Notes under the pieces: generated by a model
What the model saw: only the letters and a program-made list of their open reading frames with translations
Database searches by the model: none
What the model was told of the DNA's origin: nothing
Assembly: GCF_030463565.1 (NCBI RefSeq)
Contig: NC_134646.1
Coordinates: forward strand, 62,203,710 to 62,267,709
From: Pelecanus crispus
Lineage: Eukaryota; Chordata; Aves; Pelecaniformes; Pelecanidae
Direction of reading: 5' to 3'
Length of the DNA stretch: 64,000 bases
Part shown: piece by piece, positions 46,517 through 60,444 of the stretch
How positions within the stretch are numbered: position 1 is the first letter of the stretch
Layout of the letters: each line of letters opens with the position of its first letter
Made by a program: the position numbers and the translations under genes

Positions 46517-46586
46517 CAAACGTATGTTTCAGAAGCGCTGGGTTAAGTTCAATGGAGACAGCATTTCTTATTACAATAATGAAAAG
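46517..46586 (+). CDS. ARAP2: ARAP2 exon 7: PH1 core
   Basis: A 70-nt exon between TTGATTCACAG| and GAAAAG|GTAAGTG, phase 2 in and phase 0 out. It encodes KRMFQKRWVKFNGDSISYYN and then NEK, the basic strand of PH1 where phosphoinositide-contacting Lys/Arg residues usually sit. Confidence 0.93.
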
Positions 46587-49500
46587 GTAAGTGACATGTT
46601 TTGGCCATGTATGGGACAAAATGCATCTGTGTAATACACACGTTACCATGAAGATATTGAGCACTAATTGCACATGAATATTCATCTTAAATTTATTTTC
46701 AATTGCAAAGAACTAGGATGAGACATAATTAAACATTTTTAAGGTGTCCTTGAGATCTTCATGTATTGTTCATCCTCTTGTTTTCTAGAAGGGCTTGTAG
46801 TCCTGACCTTTTCAGGTAGATATCATCAGAAATCCTTACTTTACTGAAGGGGTGATACCACTGCATTCTGCAAAACAGATCGGAATGGTGCAAAACACAT
46901 TTAAGAGATCCAGTGTTATTTTGGTGGTGGTATGTCTTGTCATGGGAACCCAGCATGCTGGAGATTTTGAGAGAGAAAATAAATGTGGCAAGGAAGACCT
47001 TTTTAAAACCAAACCCATCATACACTTGCTTACTCTTTAATTAAAAATGTCTCTTCCTGTTTGTCTTCTAGAAATAATCACGTATCATTAGAGTAGGTTA
47101 TGTTTGAATGGGTCTTTTTAAAATGAACATCATACTGTGATGTGAGTGGCTGTTCTTTGTTTCTGTACCTAAGGACTGGCTCTTACTGAAACATTTGCAG
47201 ATTCATGAGTTGCTTTGATTAATGTCGATCACTTCTGATATGTAATACAAAAGTGGATTTGTAAATCATGGTTTTCAACAAAATGTCTATTCCCTCTCTG
47301 AAATTGAGATTTACAAAAGACTTCTTTGACCATTTGATACTACTTTTTCACAATAGAAACTACATTGTTGGTTTTTTTGTTTTGAGACCTGTCTTTAAAC
47401 ATTACTTTCTTTTTTTAAAGATTTTTTTATTATTATTATTTTTTTCTTCTATTTGATACACTTTAGCCCACTACAAAATTCTTTCTCTTTTGCTCTATGA
47501 TTAATTTCTCTTCTTGGAAGAAATGAACAATTTCTTAAAAGTGATAGATGATTGTATAATACACATGTTTGGTGGAGATGAGGTTATTTGCTTGTGTGTT
47601 ATTTGAAATGCTGGAAAGCATTTCCTGTGTAAGATGCATATTAAATTAGGAACAAAATACAGTTTCAGATAAAAGTTCCCAAGCAGTATGATGGGTGGTG
47701 GTAATCAATAAGAGTCCTGTAGATGCTTTATAATATGCACACTCTTAGACCTATTTTATAGCAGATTATGAAGGGAATAGAACTGAAGCAGGAAAAGACT
47801 GTATTTCCTGAGGGGCTGGAGAAATTAAGAACAAGGTCAAAAAATTATTTACATTGATCTTTATGCCTACTTATTAGGAGCATGAAACAAACTGTTTTTA
47901 CTTGCTTACTTTGCTTCACTCACAGTAGAAGACATGATTGTGTAGATGAAGGGAACAATAGAATAACATTTGAATTGTAGTGACGAAAAATGTTACCCCT
48001 TTCTGATATTCATCCCAGGGCTTCAGAGGAGCAGAAAAGCAGGGTTAGTCATTAAGAAAGACTTGAAACATACAGTGTTGGGATTTGCTTAACACTGTCT
48101 GTAGCATAATTAGGGAAAGAAATGCTAATACAGAATTTTAACTCTTGTATCTGCACTGGGGATTTTTAATTCTTTTTTAATTTTTTTTTTTTATTTTTTT
48201 GGAAGGTCACTGAAAAAGTTACTTGGAGGTCAATTACTCTAGAATAATACTTGTTATACATCCACCTGTCACAGGAGATTCCAGAAATCTTCCCTTCTGG
48301 TCAGAGAAATATTTAGTGTGTCACACAATACATAGAAAGCTACCAACTATGCATTCTCTATTTAAAAGGTCTCTGTGATAGGTTAGACTATCAGGAGCTT
48401 GCAAAAGGCTTGGTCTGAAGCCTCTCTGTCTCCCTTTTCCTGGAATCAGAGTACAAAACCTCAGTCCTGGGATTGAATGAGATGCTGGTCGGTCTGTGTG
48501 TGTATACAATCTGACCAAATCTGGGTGTCTGACTTGTTAACTTGATGAGTCACATATGCTAAGAACTTTGTATGTCTGAGAACTGCGAGGCCTGAAGCAA
48601 ATTCTGGGAACCGAGCATTTGATGAAACTCTCAGACTAGCTTGCAGATAGGAGGAAAGCATAGTTGTCTACCAGTAGTTCTCAGTGCACAGTGGGATTGT
48701 GTTGGGTGAGCAGTGGTGTCACTGGGGAACATGAGTTTTTGGTGTGCTGGTCTTTGCTTGATCACTACTCCCACACCCAGAATATTCATACTGCCTGCTA
48801 GATGGATACCAGCATGTTCCTGCTGTTGGCTTATGTGTTGTTACCTTGACATCATAAGCAACTATTTGCAGACTGCATGCAGCTGAGGAGCCGGTTCTGG
48901 TAAAAGACAGAGATAGTTATACAGTTCATTGCAAGGCAGTGGGTGTGTCCTCCTAGCTACATGTCTCTCTATATATATATTTAAATGGGGAAGTTGGTTT
49001 TTTAGATCTTAACGGCAAGATCCGTCTATTCTAATGTGTGTTTGTTCGAGGATGTTCCTACACAGACAAGCATGTTATAAAGGAATTGTTGTACTTTTGA
49101 TTTCACATATCAATTAAAAGTAGTTCTCAAAAGGAAACCAATCCATACCTGGATATTTTTCTGATTATTACAAGCAGAGACGTGTAGGATCAATGGAATG
49201 AAACTGTTTACTTTAGCCAGAAACCCTACCAATATTAAAAAGCTCTATTTGTCATTCAAATTAGGAACTTGAGAGGAGTGAGGTTCTCAAGAAGGGGAAG
49301 TGTGCTACATGGCTAATTAAGAGTGAAACAGGTGGAGGATGGGGAGGGAAGACACCGAGGGTAGTATTCCTGAAAATGTGTACTTAGCCCATCTAAACGC
49401 TTCTCTGAATGATTTAAACCTTAATTTTCTAAATATTTCTCAAACCTTGTTCTAGTTGTGCATCATCTTCTAATCGATAGCGATCTCTTCTTTCCTTTAT

Positions 49501-52146
49501 ATCTGTATATATGAAAAAAATATTTAGTTTTCTACAAACCGCATCTGACCTAGGAAGAGGTTTTATTTGAATCTGTGATGCTGCTCACTTCTTCTGCGTT
49601 CTGGTCCTGAGCAAGTTGCTGTGGTCAGAGCAACATCCTGTGTGGTGTTGTCTTAACAGAATGTGGTTAACTGAAGTGAGAGGAAACTGAAGAGAGGAAG
49701 GTAGAATTTGAGCACTCTTTTCAGCTATCCCGTATGCATAGTTTTTGTTTCAAATGTCTTCCTACTTTTGGCAGGAGAACTCTGGTGCTCTAACATGTGC
49801 TTTATAGTAAGGCAAAACCTGCTGGTTCTATTGAAAGTCTTTATTTAAAAATGTCTTAGGGTCCCTGACAAATATATTAGTGATTTAGGAAAAAGTCTTG
49901 CCTTTTTTTATGTGGAGAGCTTCAATATTTTGTTGTCTTATGTGGCATGTGAGCATAACAAAGAACAAAATTCACTGCAGAACAGGTGAATCATTGTCAT
50001 TCTTGAAATAGGTCATATTTAATCTGTTGTGGAAGGAAAGACAAAGCAGTTCAAAATGGTGTTTTCCAGGACCTTTTAGCCCAGCTCTGAAATACAACTG
50101 TCAAGGAGCAGTCCGTTGGGCTGTATTTGAAAATACACGTTTTCATCAAAGCATCTGATATAAAAAAAATTTTTTTCTTTCCCCACTACAAAATTGTTCT
50201 GTCAGAATTTTTAAGCAGCCCTAAGATTAGTGTACACCTCTCAGTAACAGAAGAAATATCTGTGAGGTTCTTGGCTGTGTTTATTTGTTTTTCTTTTCTA
50301 TATTCTTAAATAATTTGCCTAATTTGTAGTCTGGAGAACTTCAAAGAGAGAAATTGTATCTTAATCAACAAGAGCTTTTTAACAGGCATTATTTCTTGCA
50401 CGTGAATGAGAAGCTGCTGCAAAAATAAGATTGAGAAATTCTTATGGTTTAAACTGTATTTGAAAATACGTATGCCTTGGAGAACAAAGCTTTAAAAATG
50501 ATTGTTTACTAAACCCACAACTATGCTCAGCTTAAAAGGAAACTGACTTTTTTTTTTTTAAGCAAATGAAATAAAATAGCTGTGACTTCCAGCATGCTGG
50601 ATTATTCTCTTACAGTACCAAATACAGCCAGCAGATGCCTGCAAACACCATAATATAATTATATCTGAACACCTTTAGAAAGAGTAACTGTAATAAGTTT
50701 GCTTTGCCATTGTGAAGGATCAGTAGTTAACATAATATCCAAACTTATTAACAAATATGTTAAAACCTATTCTAACAAATATAGCTGTAATGGAAATAGA
50801 TGTGCAATACTAAGAATATGCTGAGTGACAGAGTAGCTGTTGTGTGCAATTACAGTAACATGTTCACTTCAGCTGTATTTCAATTTTCTATTTATTTGCT
50901 AAACTGCATTCACTGATGTATTGATGAAGTGAAACAACATAAGAGTGTGAATTTGGTGAAAATCAGTAGTATATTAAACTCAGTAAACAAAAAAAATGAT
51001 CCTGTGTATCCTTCATGCTTAGCATTCACAGTGGTTCCTCAAGTCCTTGTATAAAGTCTATTATAATAATTTATACTTTGGGAGGAAAGTTGTTGCAGTA
51101 CAAATTGTTTATGGGGAGCTGACTCTCGGACTATTACTGCATCTGGATCATAAATCTTAGCAGTATAGCTGAATTGTCTTAGTTGGAAAACCAATTGATC
51201 AAAGCATAGTGGGGACAGGAACAGCAGTGTTAACTCTGGAATCTAGGAATTGTGCAGTATTTCTGAAGTGTTGCACATCTGCTTGAGCTTCCCCCTCCTG
51301 CTCCCACATGGAATACTTAGGTTAATTAGGTTAAAAGATGAACCACTTAGGAAAAAGGAATTGCTACAAGTACTTTCTCCATCTTGCTTTTATGTTCAGT
51401 TCAGTTGTCCCAATTCCTAGTTGGAAATTAGCAAATTTTGAGGAAGTCTGCTGTGATGCCAAACGATGTTTTTGAGAGATCATTCTCCTCTTACCTCATA
51501 TAGCAGAAAAGTATACACCTGATCTAAGCTAGAGGATTCTTGTTAGTAATGACAGGGTAGTGGATTTTTCCAGAGAGTGATGACCCCCTTTCAGTGAAAA
51601 AATTAGGGATAAAATCAATGAATTTACTTTTCTTATTGGCTAGCCACTGAAGGAGTGGGGAAGGAACAGAAGAATTCTTTGGAATTTTCTGCTTGGAGAA
51701 GGCACAATTTTTTTCCTTGTCTGATTCTGTTCTACAAGTATAATAATTACTTTTTTTTTTTTTTTAAATTATGGTTCTGTGAGATAGTCAATGTAATTTA
51801 CTTTGGCAAAAAATTGTAAATTTACGAGAGTGTGATACTTTGCAATATTAGTGTCATGAGACAATTTATGAACTGGTATCTCAAATATATGCATTCTATC
51901 TCACCATGGGATTTTACTCTATTTTAGAAGGCAGTAGGTGTGCATAGATGCAGAACAGTGAAGTTGGTGATGTGTGGGTAGAAAAGTGGTTACTTATTGA
52001 TGCAGTTTTATTAATAGTGTGGCAAACTTTTAGGAGCACGGCCTGTGTATGTGAACTTCCTAAACACCATGGCAAGTAATGCTACCTGAGAGACATTCAA
52101 CATTCCATGAGAGCTGTTAACTATTTCTATTGCATTTTTATTATAG
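46587..52146 (+). other. ARAP2 intron 7
   Basis: A 5.6-kb phase-0 intron, AT-rich, with T runs near 48172-48200 and 51749-51766. No transposon or exon was recognised. Confidence 0.65.
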
Positions 52147-52267
52147 GAAGTGTTCTCAAAGGGAATAATACTGCTCTCTGCTATAGCAACAGTAAGAGTT
52201 CACGGGGAGAATAAATTTGAAGTTGTCACATCCCATAGGACTTTTGTCTTCCGTGTGGATAAAGAAG
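52147..52267 (+). CDS. ARAP2: ARAP2 exon 8: PH1
   Basis: A 121-nt exon between TTTTTATTATAG| and AAAGAAG|GTAAGT, phase 0 in and phase 1 out. It encodes EVFSKGIILLSAIATVRVHG and then ENKFEVVTSHRTFVFRVDKE, the middle and late strands of the first PH domain. Confidence 0.94.
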
Positions 52268-55078
52268 GTAAGTAGAACATGTATAATTCTAATGATTGCC
52301 AAAAAGCCATGTAATCGCTGATGATAAATTATGTTTGTGAAATATAACTCATTTATTACCAGAAATATTTCTGGATTCCAGCTGTTTTGGGCTCATAAAA
52401 TGAAACTGGAGATAGCTGCGAGCTTTCTAAGAACAACTGAAATTGCTGGAGAATGGCTTTTAAAAATATCAAAATGAGATTACTATTTTCCAACTCTTCT
52501 GCCTCCTCCCCATCCTTCCCAAAGATGAATTTTTCTGGATGTTCCTCAGGTCTCACTAGCAGCTTTTACAGCCTGTATGCTCTCAGCCATCTGCTCCGAG
52601 TCATCACTTGACATAAAATTGACAAAGAGCAACAATGGAGTTGATGGCTTGAATGCGGTGCCGTGATCAAAGGAAATCTGGGGTTTTCTGTGTGTCTTTA
52701 TTTACTGCCTTATACAGTATGTTCAGCCATGTATTGGGAGAGAATACAAATGTAAATTGTAGTAGGGAACTTAGTATGCCTTCTAATTTAATGCTTTATC
52801 AACCTACAGCTGTAATATGTGGAATCAATATCAATGCATGTATGACTTATTTATGGAAACAATCAAATAAAATGGAATACCTAGGAAAAAAAGATATGCA
52901 ATATGTATTTACAGCAGTACATGCCAGACCCATTATAGCTAAGGGTCTCTCAGCATTTCCATTATCAAATCCCATTTTTATGGGTTATAGCTTGGCTGTA
53001 AACATTTGCTGCAGGCTGTAACAGGAGTGCAGCATCAGTGAACAAATCCTTCTTATCAGGTTTTGCTCAAATCACTTCAGGCATTTTTATGCTCTTAGTG
53101 AGTTAAAAAGTATGTCTATTTTTATTATTTTTGCTTTTCTCTTCCAAATTTATTTTTTTACTTTTTTATAAATTGGAACATAACCATGTTAGTACAATAG
53201 ATTTTGTAGGGCTGTAATTTGCTTTATGGACTGTTGCTTTTGAATACTATAAAAACATTAACAACTTATACTGACTTCTAAAATATATTCAGAGCAACTA
53301 CTTGTTATATGTGAAATTGCATTTTCAGTTAGTATATAACCATCTTTGGACATAGTGGCCTGTCTGTAAAGCTGTTCACTTAAGGTAAGAAATATTTGTG
53401 GTACAAGTAATTTGGTCCTTGCTGTATCCAGAGCTGGATGATGTATTCATAGTAAATTACGTAAATAACCCTGCTTGCTTTTGGTTAGGTGCACAAACTG
53501 TTACTTGCTGCTGTTCCTTCTGTAGATTTGTGGTTGGGAATTGTTCTGCGACTATTTGAAGGGTACTTAACTTCTTTTCAGAGATTTTGAAATGGAGACT
53601 GTTATGCATATTTCATCCTGTGGACCTCATTTATTAACTTCCTTTCTTTCTGCTGGACTATTAAAATAAAGAATGCTATCATTGTTTTCATTGATCTGTG
53701 TCCCTTGATACCAATGTTGGTCTGCAATCAGTGGATTATAGTACTCGTTTTGTTTCCTTTCAGTGCTCTGATTTCCTATTTTTTGCTATATCAAAAATAC
53801 ACTATTTTTGGATTGATTTAAATATCTAGAGTGAGAAACTCTCCTTTGGAAAATTTAGGGGCATTTGGGGACAAAAAATTAAGTAGTTAGGTGATAGCAA
53901 TGAATTAGAGCATCATCTGCTCAGATGGAGTGAGATTTTGTAATTTGATGCCCTCAACTATACTGAAATGTTCTAGTGATCATTTCAAAGTACTTTAAAA
54001 GAGCATGTATTAAAACAAAATTTCTAAAATGAGCACTTGGATCACCTTCCCTGTGCTAGTCTGTTGGGCTGCTGTCTTCCTCTTCTTCAAACTATTTTCT
54101 GGAGCTTAAATTTGTGTATTTGTTCCTTCTTGTTGCACACATGACACTTGTGAAGTAAGCACATTACTGTTTTAACCGTGCTCCTTGCAGTCTTAGACAC
54201 TGATTACGTCAACTTTATATCTACAGTGGATAGAACTTTCCTTCCCTCCCTGCCCCCTCCAATATATTTTACAGCCTGAATCTTTCAGAGCAGAGTTGAA
54301 ATATTCATGAAGTTCCAGTCGCATGGGGCAAGTCTAATTCATTCAGAGTATTCCGCATTAAACTATATTGATCTGTCTGGTGAAATATCTGAACATAGTG
54401 AATGAGACTGAGTGGAACTTTATTACTTCACCTACTTGTGTTCATGTATTTGTAAGATGTTAAATTAATAATGCATGCAAAGATATTCAAACATGCATTT
54501 TCTTGATTACTTAGTACCCTTGACAATATCAAGCTTAACCACTACACCTTAATGGAATAGATTGTAATTTGCCAAATGTTTATGCTTAAAAGCATGGCCG
54601 AACATAGAATAGCATTGGGGATGGCTTGCCTCTATAGTGGCAGATGATATTTAGGCTCCCTTGGTTTTGCTTACATAACTTCTGTAGTTCTTTCCCATTG
54701 ATCTGGCTTCCAGAAGGTAGAATCATAGGTAAACATGCCACCTGTCTACCACCTCAGTCTTTAAGCTGTCTTAAATTCAGCATCTTAGAACTAGTAGTCA
54801 TTATTTTAAGAATCTTGGTCATCAGTTTGTATAACTTTTCAATTTGTATTTTGATTGTTGGGAGCTAATTGAATGGCTATCTTTGCTAACACCTCCACTG
54901 ATACAGACTCTCATGGTATTTTTATTTCCACCTCCTCTTGAAGGTAGATGTTCTTTCTGATGTGGTATAGCTATACCATCAACTAGTATAGTAGGAAGAA
55001 GAGGAAAACAAATGTGGTAGAGAAGAATGGAGCTGCTCCTTAACCATATGTCTTTGTCTAATTTTTTTTCTTGTTTAG
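52268..55078 (+). other. ARAP2 intron 8
   Basis: A 2.8-kb phase-1 intron of AT-rich sequence with nothing recognised. A 122-codon open frame at 52653-53021 shows no family features and is taken as chance. Confidence 0.65.
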
Positions 55079-55260
55079 AAGAAAGGAATGACTGGGTTAA
55101 TACGATGCTCAATGCCTTGAAATCGCAGTCTGATAATAACTCTCAGTCTCGAACTTCTGTTGCCCCTGAGAAAAGCGGATATCTTGAGCTGAAAGGATAC
55201 AAAGCCAAAATTTTTATTCTACTTCAGGGGAATACTGTGTGGATCTGCAAAAATGAGCAG
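55079..55260 (+). CDS. ARAP2: ARAP2 exon 9: end of PH1, start of PH2
   Basis: A 182-nt exon between TTTCTTGTTTAG| and GAGCAG|GTAAAT, phase 1 in and phase 0 out. EERNDWVNTMLNALKSQS is the C-terminal helix of PH1, with the invariant PH tryptophan. After a short linker, SGYLELKGYKAKIFILLQGN begins the second PH domain. The cumulative reading frame from the ATG is 612 codons without interruption. PH2 and the downstream ArfGAP, ankyrin, RhoGAP and RA parts must lie beyond the window. Confidence 0.94.
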
Positions 55261-56606
55261 GTAAATTTTTCATATGCTTTTTGTGAATGAATGCTTATAA
55301 AGATGATTTAACTAGTGAGTTGGAAATTGATGGCTCTTTGTGAATAGGTACATTTCAATATAAATGCATATTTCTTTTTACATAGTACTTTATTGCTGCA
55401 ATTCTCAGAAGGCTTCAAAAAGCAGGAGAAGTATCATTATGTCTATTGTACAATAGAAAAAAGCAAATATATAGTGAGGTGAAGTGAAAAGCCCTGAGTG
55501 TCACAACAGGTTAGTGGCAGGGCTGAGATTAATTCACTCTTAAAATGTGTGCCATAAGCACTCTACTAATTCAGAAGGCTTATTTTGTGCACTGGTTTCA
55601 CTGTCCTGTAACATAGTGCTCTGGAAAGTGTGCTGTACAGAAGTAGATTGTGGTATTTAAGTGATACTTGAGCTAAATGTTCAAAACTGATGTTCTTTGT
55701 GTTTTTAAGAACCTAGATTGACCACTTTCTTTTGTGCACTATAATGCATTAAACAAATCCAGTATTAAAACCCATGAACTAGGTCTATTATTTCAGCTCC
55801 CCAAATCTAGGACTGTTTGTTTTGTTTGGCATGAATATATTATGATGTAAAGTAGTTAGCTGTGGAACTCTTAAGGATGCTGTGGATAGGAAATAAATAA
55901 GGATAATTGGTTTTAATGACTGACTGTGTGAACTAGTGGAAGAAAAATCTATTGCAGGACATTAAATGGAAGTTATCATTTCTGTGTGAGGAAATTGATG
56001 ACCTGGGAGTAGCTGGAACCTGGGAGGGCATTTGGGGGAGGTGTTGTTACGTGTTTGGCTTGTTCTCATGTACTCCTGAATTTGTGTACAGAAAAACTCC
56101 TGTTTCAAATGTGAATGATCTCTCAGATCAACTCCAAAATGACAAGTACTTACTAGCTTCCTCTCCTGTTGTCCTCGTAAGTGTGAAGTTATTTAGATGG
56201 GCTTGGGGAACCACGTAATGTTCAATATTAGATCTTATTATTCTTTCCCAGGGACTGGCAGGGAATTTAAGACTGAGAAATACCTTTTTTTTTTTTTTTT
56301 TGTTTTTCTTTCTACTTAATGTGCTCCAAGGAAATTTTACTTATCAGGTACATTCTTTGAGGTCAGTCAACAGTCAACTGATCAAAAACTTGATGCAATT
56401 TATGGATTTAAGCCTGCACCATGTGTTTTGCAGAATGAGCACCTTGGAGAAGAACTGGTCTTCATAGTTGAGCACAGTACTCCTTAGCTATACTGGAATC
56501 CTCAGTCTTGAGTATTGTAATAAATAGGTGACCTGCCAGTTAGTTTATTTATTTCGGTAAAGTCTACAGCTAGGGGTCTTTAAGGAGGAACAAAACCAAA
56601 GTGCAA

Positions 56607-57098
56607 ATGCCACCTCCCCACCCTGAAATGCTGTACTTCACTGAGGTTCTCTTATATCATTTCAGTAGAAAGAATGAAGTTGACCAAATTACTTTACAGT
56701 CTGCTTGTGGAATGATCCACACTGTGCTGCAGTGCTCGATGTTACTGTTCCATCATGGTGTTTCCAGGTATTTCATCAGTGAGAATCCCTGGAATGCATT
56801 CTCATCAATGAGTGTCCTCTCCTTGTCGATGTTCATTGTAATGAACCAATTTTGCCTTCAGAATCAATACTGTATCCATCTTATGCCCCTGAATACTTTT
56901 AAGTACTCCCTTATGGATGTTCTGAGCTTCTTGATTAAGGGACAAACGTGGTACTTCACTGAGGTATACAGACTTGTGGAGGAATTTCTTTTCCAGAGTG
57001 ACAGGTCATTTGAAACTAGCTATGTCCCTCTTGAGAGTCTCAGTACCAGGCACACAATTTTTGCTTTCTTCCTTCCTTCTTACTCTGTCTGCATATAA
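56607..57098 (+). other. Unexplained 163-codon open frame in an intron
   Basis: An ATG-started frame without homology that I recognise lies deep in intron 9. The same stretch is also partly open on the minus strand (about 56760-57000, with ...KSIQGHKMDTVLILKAKLVH...). A double open stretch like this could be an old repeat or a decayed processed copy. No splice sites, Kozak context or signal motif argues for a gene. Confidence 0.2.
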
Positions 57099-57327
57099 CC
57101 GTTGGGAACATCTTTCTTGCCTCAAGTAGTCCCTTGATATTTCTCTGTTGATGTGGGGCACTCTCAGTTCTGCCCACTATGCTGAGTCAGTTTTTCTGAC
57201 ACTGTTATCTTAGAAAAGTGTTCCAGAGCCATTCACTGTTGAAGCGTTCTTGGTTGCTCTGTTACATGTTTTCAGGGTGTGGATTATGACTATCTAAGAT
57301 AATCTGTCATCCTGTCCCCCTTCCCCG

Positions 57328-57343
57328 CCCCCCCCCCCCCCCC
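57328..57343. repeat. Poly-C tract of ~16 bases
   Basis: An uninterrupted C run at the end of a longer C-rich stretch (from about 57313). Confidence 0.9.
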
Positions 57344-59477
57344 ATCAATTTCCTTTCTTACAGATTTTTTTAAATTACTATTTTATATGTGCATGTGTGT
57401 GTTGGATCTATTGTTTGTATGGCTGTGTGGTAAGTTGTATCAGCTCTGCCCTTTCAACATCATTGGTTTCAGATTTGCTTTAGCTGATCGTGAAAGCACA
57501 CCCTTATACAGCCTTTCTACTACATGTTTATTCCCTTCCACTACATGGATGCTCTGCAGAGATCACTGACTGCAGTGCAGCAGAAGGCAAACCAAAATCA
57601 AGCCCAGAAACAGAATGAAGGTTAGACATGCTGTCAGCCTGTCAGCTCCTTCTGGGTGTATGAAAACTGCAAACAATGGTGCAAAACCAGCTTCTTCCCA
57701 AAGCTTGTTTACTTAAAACCAAAAATATCAAATGGTCCTAAGAGATTTCTTTTTAGATACTCCATTTGAACAAATGTCTCTTTCTTTATGCATTTTCTGG
57801 CTATTTGGGAATCAGAAGAAATAGCTGCTGTCTTTAATCTTTCATAGCCTGTAATTCTTCTCTCAGTACCTCTTGTGTTTTATTTTCAAATTGAAAACCA
57901 AATTATTTTTACTGCAGCGCTGAAGAAAAACCCAGTAATACAGCATTAATCCATTAGAGGGCTCTGTTGTTCTAAAAATCTTTCCCTATCTCAAGTTTGC
58001 ACTTTAGCCAATAATTACCAGGCAAATATGTCCAGGGATGTCCTCGAATCCTGTTCATATTGGAATTCACATCCATGCTAGAATGACTCCCAGAGAGACT
58101 TAGAGGGGTTTATTATAACTGCAGTGCTAAAAGACACCTATTTAGACCTCTTACAATGTTGAAATGCGATCGGATCAAGCTGATTTATTGATTTCTATTA
58201 AACTTGATAGAGGAGAGTCCTCTGTTACTTTAAAAGATTTTTCTTCATTGTTAAAAATGGAGAAGATCCCAAGCCAAATGCCAAATCCTAACATAACCAC
58301 CATGAACTTTGTGAAGTTCAGACTGAGATCAGAACATCATGTCTCAGGCCCATTTTTAGTTAAAAAGTGATTGGTTTAGCCTGAGCTTCTGGCAGTGATA
58401 TAGTGCTAGTATGAAACCATCAATTTCTTTGACTCTCCATGTAGTGTGAATTTCTTAAACTTCCTCTCTGGACCAAAAGTGAAAAATAGATTGTACAGAA
58501 TCAATTTGTTCAACGTGCAACTTGCTGAAATTCCTATTTCTATTTCAAAATCATTTGTGCTTAAATAAAAACATGTCATCTGATCCTTCATGACAGCTCA
58601 AACATTGGCTTGAGATGTCAGTCTACTGTGCTGGTGCCAGTGATAACCTCCCCTCTGTGGTTGTCAGAAGGGCTCTGACAGATGCTTGCTTGGTGTACTA
58701 GAATATATCCCCTTTGTTAAGGTGTTTTTAAGATTCACCAGTATTTAAAGTCAGGGAGGGCCTAGATGTCATAGCGTTTGCACTAGAATTTGGCTTTGAC
58801 TAAAAGAATTCAGGATCCTCTTTGTTACTGCCTTGGGTAGTTCTGAAATAAATGCATTTACCTGGGATATTTGAGGAGAGTTTGCCAAACACAAAGACTG
58901 GGAAATGGTAGGTATGGCTGTGTGCCCTAATTATTTGTGACTTTTTTCCTCCATGCATGACTCCAAGTTAAAACTTGAATGGTGATGAGTATTTTCTCTG
59001 TTATGTACAAGAAACGGTATCCATTTCTTATTGAAAGCCTCTTGTTTCATTTTGGCTCAATGCTCTTATTGATTTCAGAGGGTTTTTTGTTTTGTCAGAG
59101 ATTAAAATGATTTGCTCTGTGGCAGATGGAAATGTTTATTCATGTTGAGTGAACCAGTAAGAGAGTGCCTAGTAATTTTCATTTCCTCTCTAACGCTAAC
59201 AGTGCATTTAAAGCAAAACTGGACAACATCCTGTGTTACAGGAAATTGTATTAAACAAGTAGAAGATGGCAAAGGGTATGATAATGTAGAGAACTGGTAA
59301 GGGGATAGATGGAAGGAAAAGTCAAAGATGATGCTTGAGCTTGACCTTCTGAAAGAGGAAGTTATGTGAATATCAGGGGAGGGAAGCAGAAGGGATGTGT
59401 TTATGTATTTCTGTGTGCATAAGAACAGAGATGTGTTCTTATCTCTGTTAAGAAACACAGGCGTAAAGGGAATGCTT

Positions 59478-59578
59478 TGAGCAAGCTGATCTACTGAAAG
59501 ATGTCCCTGTCCACGCAGGGGCATTGGACTAGATGATCTTTAAAGGTCCATTCCAACCCAAACTATTCTATGATTCTG
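59478..59578 (+). mobile_element. CR1 3' tail fragment
   Basis: The sequence reads GAGCAAGCTGATCTACTGAA, then GGACTAGATGATCTTTAAAG, GGTCCATTCCAACCC and one ATTCTATG. This is the last 100 bp of a CR1 element in sense orientation. Confidence 0.88.
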
Positions 59579-60316
59579 AAATACAGTGCCAGAGACAGTG
59601 TGGTTGAGATTCAGGGCAGACTTAGAAGTCTGTGACGTTTTAATAATAGCAATGGGAATTTGTAATGATCCTCTACAAGGGGATTGTACATTAGGAAGTG
59701 TTCTGTTTTTTCCCTGGAGAAAATCTAATCCTGATTAATAATCATGAACATGATGGATGAGAAAGAGAAACCCTTATAAAAAAATTGAGTAAAGGATCTA
59801 TTAAGTATAGCAGAAAGTGTCTAACAATGGAAGGTGAACAGAGAAGAGTAGTTAAATGAAGCCCTGAAGATGAGTAGTAATGATTGTCATGCTAAAGCAG
59901 CATGAGAAAGCCTTTTTAATGTATTTAGATTCTTCGTTATATCATCGTGACAATGTCTGTGAATATGAAATGAGTCCAAGGTGATGGCAACAGCAATATG
60001 GGAGAGGAGTTGAATGTAAATTGAGTAGAAAGCAAAATAGTTGCTTAGAGATTTTGAGATCTAATGAGGAACCCTGAGCAAAGCAACTGACGGTTTTGGA
60101 AAGGAAGCTAGGGAAAAAGCTGGGGGATTAAAGGCAATGGAAGAAAGCGGGAGGAGGAATGGGAAGACCTTTCAGATATTTGATAGGTGGTGAGAGAAGT
60201 GCATGGTATGCACTGGGGTGGAGCAGTGGAAGGTGGAATTACTGAAAATGAGAAAACAAGAAACAGTGTCATCTCTGTCGTTCCCCCTGTTCCCTACACC
60301 CCACCCCCACCCCAAG

Positions 60317-60444
60317 AATCATAGAATCATAGAATGTTTTTGGGTTGGAAGGGACCTTGAGAGATCATCTAGCCCAACACCCCCTGCAGTGAGCAGGGAT
60401 TGAACCCGTGACCTTGGCGTTATTAGCACCGCACTCTAACCAAC
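60317..60444 (-). mobile_element. tRNA-Ile/CR1 SINE, head-truncated
   Basis: On the minus strand it starts at GTTGGTTAGAGTGCGGTGCT, keeps GCTAATAACGCCAAGGTCAC (closest of the four copies to genuine tRNA-Ile AAT) and joins the CR1-like tail with ATTCTATG repeats. The first part of the tRNA head, including most of the A box, is missing. Confidence 0.88.

Noticed and set aside
52653..53021. A 122-codon plus-strand frame in ARAP2 intron 8
   Set aside because: No homology, splice sites or domain character. It is consistent with chance in AT-rich sequence.
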